A stretch of DNA of 64,000 bases, taken from Apiotrichum sp. Y4204 (taxonomy: Eukaryota; Basidiomycota; Tremellomycetes; Trichosporonales; Trichosporonaceae). The position numbers and the translations under genes are program-made. Every line of letters starts with the position of its first letter. The first letter of the stretch is position 1. Of this stretch, positions 60,301 through 64,000 are shown in pieces. The DNA is taken from the NCBI GenBank assembly GCA_025531455.1, contig JAMYHL010000004.1:124001-188000 (forward strand), written 5' to 3'. The notes beneath the pieces were generated by a model that did not search any database, was not told where the DNA came from, and worked only from the letters and a program-made list of their open reading frames with translations.

Positions 60301-61778
60301 CTCCCACCACACACGTTCCATATCTCCAGCCTATTAGTGCACGTACCAAGACTTGGCCAAGGGCGGATGTCGGCCAAGAGATTTAGCCCACGCCGGGTGT
60401 CATGTATCATTAATGTTGTACCATGGAGGCAGTAATTATTGTGCGGGGAACGGCGAAAATCAGATCCATTAGTGCAAGGAATCATTGGTTGTGGCAATTG
60501 CTGAGAGTGGCGGCAACACCCACATCGCGAGAATCGCCCACTCCAATTGCACAGCGGCAAGCCATAATAATCGCGCAAAGCACATACAGCTACAACAGGA
60601 TGCACACATCGGACACCAAAAACAAAAGAAGCGTCGGCAGGCAATGGGAGTTTGTTACAGCAGTGTTGCCGTTGTCGGGTGCCACACCCGACCGTATTGT
60701 CCCACACGACCAGTCACACGACGGTCGCAGATGTCCGTCTCCCCGGAATTTCCCATCACAGCCTATCCTTGTCCAGACCAGATTAGATCAGATCAAATGA
60801 TGTGAAAGCTACCAGTACGGAGAGCCATGCCGACGTTGTGGCGGTGCCCAATTGTGGAGTGCCAAGTTCTCTCCATTGTGGCACACCAAAAGGCTAGGCG
60901 CCTTCCAAAAGACACTCGATCACGTCTTGGTACAGATCTTGGAAGGTACACTGTGCACCGTTCCAAACGTTCTGGTAGAATGTCCAAAGGGTCGGCTAGG
61001 TCGGGTGCCATGTCCATGGATCCAGTGGAATCAATCCTGTGTTGCCCCGAACTCTCTCGGCATCGGGCTTTTCGTCATGACATTCTTCCTAGTGCCTGGC
61101 GCTGTATCTCTAATCGCGCCACGGTCGTCTGACCTGTGCCTACAACTCAAAGCTCTAGCCCCACTGTTCCCAGACGGCCAGAAACATTGTCTGCTCCGCT
61201 TGTGACAAGACCGGAACACCAGAACAGCGGGGGCTGCGGATAGCGATGCTGACGGCGCCGCTTGCGGCTGTATTGTGGCCAGATCCGCGGCTGTCGTGAT
61301 TGTGTCGTGACTATATGCCGCAGATACGATAAGCCTTGGGGAAACCTACAACCTACAATCTTCAGGGAAACCCTATACAGTGTGGCAATGTCGCCTTGGA
61401 GACATGATACCGAACTTCCGGGGTCTCGGGGTCTCGGAGCCGATGTGATCTGATAATCACGATCTTCCGCCCTCTACAGCCCACCGCCTCGGATCGAGCT
61501 CGCGACGTTTATGTCACTGTTGCGTCTTGCTCTCGTTCTGTGAGCTTCGGCACTGTGGATACCGCGGACTCGAATGCCATTGAGATGGATACCCCACTTT
61601 TCAGCGGCGCTGCCGCGGGCAGTCGGCTTCTGAGGGTGATATCCAAGGAACACCACCTTCGATCGTCATGATGTGGTTGGTCGTGTGGCGGTGTTTGTGT
61701 GGCTCGCCTCCGTTAACCTCACCCGCCTCCATCAACTCACACCCACTTGTCAGAGAGGAAAAGTGGCCCTTGACATAA
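57352..61778. other. long gene-poor region, lower GC
   Basis: 4.4 kb with visibly lower GC than the gene-dense parts and only short open frames. The one stretch that looks coding is on the minus strand (58274-58926, listed separately). The rest (57352-58270 and 59265-61778) shows no supportable gene, repeat array or transposon ends. Confidence 0.45.
58274..58926 (-). CDS. possible unrecognised gene or decayed remnant
   Basis: Two open stretches, 58926-58594 and 58582-58274, join in frame if a 35-nt GTAAGA...CTACAG intron is removed. The joined sequence reads protein-like, for example LDALRFFDLLATRQAKICSH, then GWNIVSRNGFIVLYSRHPEM and HEWLFGHPSGIFAYADIVQM. A third minus-strand frame just upstream (59262-58963) also looks protein-like (YLGFPVYLMDGITVVRRDIC) and ends at a perfect GTAAGT, but I could not join it in frame with an ordinary intron. 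I recognise no family. It may be a lineage-specific gene or a pseudogene. Confidence 0.3.
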
Positions 61779-61786
61779 TATATAAG
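61779..61786 (+). promoter_or_regulatory. TATA box of the repeat preproprotein gene
   Basis: TATATAAG at 61779-61786, about 125 bases before the start codon and about 70 before a probable leader intron. A clear TATA box fits a strongly or conditionally expressed gene. Confidence 0.6.
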
Positions 61787-61852
61787 AAGACGTCTTCGGG
61801 CTCCAAAACATCCATCATCATCACATCCTTCCCATCTATAGTTTACAACAGC

Positions 61853-61893
61853 GTAAGTACTCCCCTTCCCCTCTGAGCCTCGCTCACCATCAG
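61853..61893 (+). other. probable intron in the 5' leader
   Basis: A GTAAGT donor at 61853 and a CCATCAG acceptor ending at 61893 bound 41 non-coding bases just before the ATG at 61905. Size and ends match the other introns in the window. Confidence 0.5.
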
Positions 61894-61904
61894 CTACTCC
61901 CAAC

Positions 61905-63182
61905 ATGAAGATCTCCGCCCTCCTTCCCGTCGTCTACGCCCTCGCCACCTCGGTGCCCGCGTTCGCGCGCCCCGTCGCCGTGGCCGACAACACTGCCGTC
62001 GCCCGTGACGCCAAGCCCATCGCCGATGTCGGCAGCACCGTCGTCCCCCAGGCCGCCAAGCGCCGCGTCCTTCGTCGTGACGACTCGGATGACTCTGGCA
62101 CCGACTCGGACTCGGACTCGGATGACGACCGCCGCCGCTCCTTCAAGCGCAGCGCCGTCCGCAAGACCAAGCGCGACGATTCGGACTCGGAGGATTCCGC
62201 CGACTCGGGCGATGACAGCGACTACCGCAAGCGTTCCCTTAAGCGCCGTTCGCTCAAGAAGCGTGACTCCGACTCCGATGACTCTCCGGACTCGGCTTCT
62301 TCCGGTGACGAGAGCGACCGCCGTCGCAAGCGCACCGTCAAGCGCCGTTCGCTCAAGAAGCGTGACTCCGACTCTGACGACTCCCCCGACTCGGCTTCTT
62401 CCGGCGACGAGAGCGACCGCCGTCGCAAGCGCACCGTCAAGCGCCGCTCGCTCAAGAAGCGTGACTCCGACTCTGACGACTCCCCGGACTCGGCTTCGTC
62501 CGGCGACGAGAGCGACCGCCGCCGTAAGCGCACCGTCAAGCGCCGTTCGCTCAAGAAGCGTGACTCGGACTCCGACGACTCCCCGGACTCGGCTTCGTCC
62601 GGCGACGAGAGCGACCGCCGCCGTAAGCGCACTGTGAAGCGCTCTCTCAAGAAGCGTGACTCCGACTCGGACGACTCTGCGGACTCGGCTTCGTCCGGCG
62701 ACGACAGCGACCGCCGCCGCAAGCGCACCGTCAAGCGCTCGCTCAAGAAGCGTGACTCGGACTCGGACGACTCTGCGCACTCGGCTTCGTCTGGCGACGA
62801 CAGCGACCGCCGCCGCAAGCGCACCGTCAAGCGCTCGCTCAAGAAGCGTGACTCCGACTCGGAGTCCAACGACAGCGCCGCCTCCGTGTCCTCCGGCAGC
62901 GACTCCGACAGGCGCCGTAAGCGCATGGTCAAGAAGCGGGCTGCCCTCAAGAAGCGGGCCTCAGACGACTCGGACTCGGGCTCAGACTCGGGCTCGGACT
63001 CTGAGGACGACAGGCGCCGCGCCCTCCAGAAGCGTAACGCCCGCGCCGCTAAGCGCCGCAACATGAAGCGCAAGGCCGACTCGGACAGCTCGGGTACCGA
63101 CAACTCTGGTCCCTCCGACCAGTCTGGCCCCTCTGACCAGTCGGGCCCCTCGGACCAGTCGGGCACCTCCGACAGCGACTAA
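61905..63182 (+). CDS. secreted repeat preproprotein with Kex2-type dibasic sites
   Basis: One open frame of 425 residues. MKISALLPVVYALATSVPAFA is a clear signal peptide with likely cleavage after residue 21-22. Seven tandem units follow (residues about 121-351). Each begins with an acidic Asp/Ser block (DSDSDDSPDSASSGDESD), continues with a basic block (RRRKRTVKRR) and ends SLKKR. Lys-Arg sites that Kex2 would cut lie at each unit boundary and also inside the basic blocks. Two more degenerate units precede the array, a Ser/Asp unit follows it, and the C terminus carries four GPSDQS-type repeats. A signal peptide, a pro region and repeats separated by KR fit the fungal KEP (Kex2-processed repeat protein) class, which includes alpha-factor-like pheromones and Ustilago Rep1. 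The mature products and their role are unknown. A TATA box and probable leader intron lie upstream. Confidence 0.8.
   Translation: MKISALLPVVYALATSVPAFARPVAVADNTAVARDAKPIADVGSTVVPQAAKRRVLRRDDSDDSGTDSDSDSDDDRRRSFKRSAVRKTKRDDSDSEDSADSGDDSDYRKRSLKRRSLKKRDSDSDDSPDSASSGDESDRRRKRTVKRRSLKKRDSDSDDSPDSASSGDESDRRRKRTVKRRSLKKRDSDSDDSPDSASSGDESDRRRKRTVKRRSLKKRDSDSDDSPDSASSGDESDRRRKRTVKRSLKKRDSDSDDSADSASSGDDSDRRRKRTVKRSLKKRDSDSDDSAHSASSGDDSDRRRKRTVKRSLKKRDSDSESNDSAASVSSGSDSDRRRKRMVKKRAALKKRASDDSDSGSDSGSDSEDDRRRALQKRNARAAKRRNMKRKADSDSSGTDNSGPSDQSGPSDQSGPSDQSGTSDSD
62265..62957 (+). repeat. seven tandem 96-108 bp coding repeats
   Basis: Units start at 62265, 62364, 62463, 62562, 62658, 62754 and 62850. The first three are 99 bp, the next three 96 bp (one Arg codon lost) and the last 108 bp and more diverged. 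Units 1-4 encode identical acidic blocks but differ at synonymous sites, so either protein sequence is selected or gene conversion is incomplete. Confidence 0.9.
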
Positions 63183-64000
63183 GTGCCGCACAATCCGAGC
63201 TCTGCAAACCGCAGACTCATGTACCTTGACAACAAACACGTATTGTATTGTGAATTGAATAGTATCAGAATGAATCAAGAAGTGGGCCCACACAGAACTC
63301 GCGGTCGGTGTTTCGGAATGAGAACAATAGAAACTGTCAGCGACGTCATGGTCATTGGTGAGGGAGTTTAACTCTGACGCTTCCCCATGACCAGTCAGCT
63401 GCTCGTGAGCTCTCGGCAGAGTTAGTGGAGCGGGGAAGAAAAGGGGTGTGGAGCGAGCTGTGATGGGAATACCGGAAGTTACAGTACAGAGATTTGGAAC
63501 AACGTCAGGATAAACGGGCGGCTGGGCTCTGGTAGTCGTGTGACAGATTACTCCTGGTTAGGAGGGTGCTGTCCGCATCCGTGAGAAGAACGTTCTCCCC
63601 ACCGTCATCCCTGGCCGTTGTGTTGCGATTGTTCTGAATCTGGATCGCGAAGAAACGCCCCAAGAACGAACCCGAGGACAATCCGGTCTCCGACATCTTG
63701 TTGCTGTATGCCCTATACTTCAGCGTTTCGGGATCTGAACGTGTCCGGTGCCTCTGGACCTGTTGTCAGATGGTCTCTAAAGTCTATCGTTGTGTGAAGT
63801 GTGAGAACAAGTCCAGTTCGGAAGTGTGCCCGTGGGATTTAGCAAGGGCCTCGGCCGACGTGTGCACGGATCGCGTATGGTGGGTCCAGATAGCGCTGAT
63901 TTCCGGATCGGCGGTCTTTTGCGGCGTCTAGAAGTGATCTGCATTGTCAAAGAGTTCGGCGAGTCCACGGTACCACGGTGAGCCCCGAGGTCGGAGCAGA
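63183..64000. other. 3' flank of the repeat gene to the window end
   Basis: 818 bases with short open frames only. It may contain the end of another gene beyond the window, but nothing here supports one. Confidence 0.45.

Noticed and set aside
61890..63166. Two long antisense frames over the repeat preproprotein
   Set aside because: They arise from the repeated Asp/Ser/Arg codons. The sense strand has a signal peptide, TATA box and Kex2 sites; the antisense does not.
1..64000. tRNA, rRNA, transposon and CRISPR signals
   Set aside because: A by-eye search for tRNA B-box sequence, terminal inverted repeats with target duplications, reverse transcriptase or transposase motifs, and regularly spaced repeats gave nothing supportable. 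A covariance-model or profile search would be needed to exclude weak cases.

Overview
The window reads as nuclear DNA of a GC-rich basidiomycete yeast. Genes are split by many short introns (about 35-110 nt) with GTRNGT donors and CTRAC branch sites a few bases before the acceptor. Coding exons use mostly G/C third positions. Several predicted proteins have basidiomycete-like features. Tremellomycetes (for example Trichosporonales) is my best guess; it is an inference from gene style, since no rRNA or other marker is present. I found no tRNA, rRNA, transposase, reverse transcriptase or CRISPR array.

Layout. 389-5726 (+) is a Tea1/Kel1-type kelch and coiled-coil polarity protein. A 4.7 kb gene-poor stretch follows and ends in a pyrimidine-rich leader with an overlapping uORF, ahead of a large disordered coiled-coil protein (10437-13700, +). 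On the minus strand come an FHIP/RAI16-like protein (14089-17662) and a PRM10/ThrE-type membrane transporter (19156-22399). Next are the Golgi protein GOT1 (24384-25543, +), a membrane-anchored GH71 alpha-1,3-glucanase (25993-28228, -), an unrecognised proline-rich protein with internal duplications (29389-32754, -) and the ER membrane complex subunit EMC8/9 (33915-34510, -). COX9 (35509-36047, -) and ETF-beta (36762-38070, +) are divergent. Then come adenylosuccinate synthetase (39226-41210, +), a Reb1-like Myb protein (41909-44629, +), prohibitin-2 (45310-46495, -), a Rho GTPase (47322-48210, -), an HMG-box protein (50036-51049, +), a small candidate tail-anchored protein (51423-51712, -), a serine-rich membrane protein (52033-53424, -), mitoribosomal protein mS33 (55261-55908, +) and a polysaccharide deacetylase (56244-57351, -). 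After a 4.4 kb gene-poor stretch there is a secreted Kex2-type repeat preproprotein (61905-63182, +).

Most genes are housekeeping. Four are mitochondrial (COX9, ETF-beta, prohibitin-2, mS33) and several act in membrane traffic or polarity (Tea1/Kel1-like, FHIP, GOT1, EMC8/9, Rho). I see no biosynthetic cluster. Exon boundaries were deduced by hand from splice consensus plus reading-frame continuity. Every multi-exon gene called with high confidence closes in frame over all its exons.

The most interesting loci are the Kex2-type repeat preproprotein at the right end, the proline-rich orphan protein at 29-33 kb, a perfect 18-bp inverted repeat near 33.4 kb, the overlapping uORF at 10412, and a possible unrecognised minus-strand gene at 58.3-58.9 kb.
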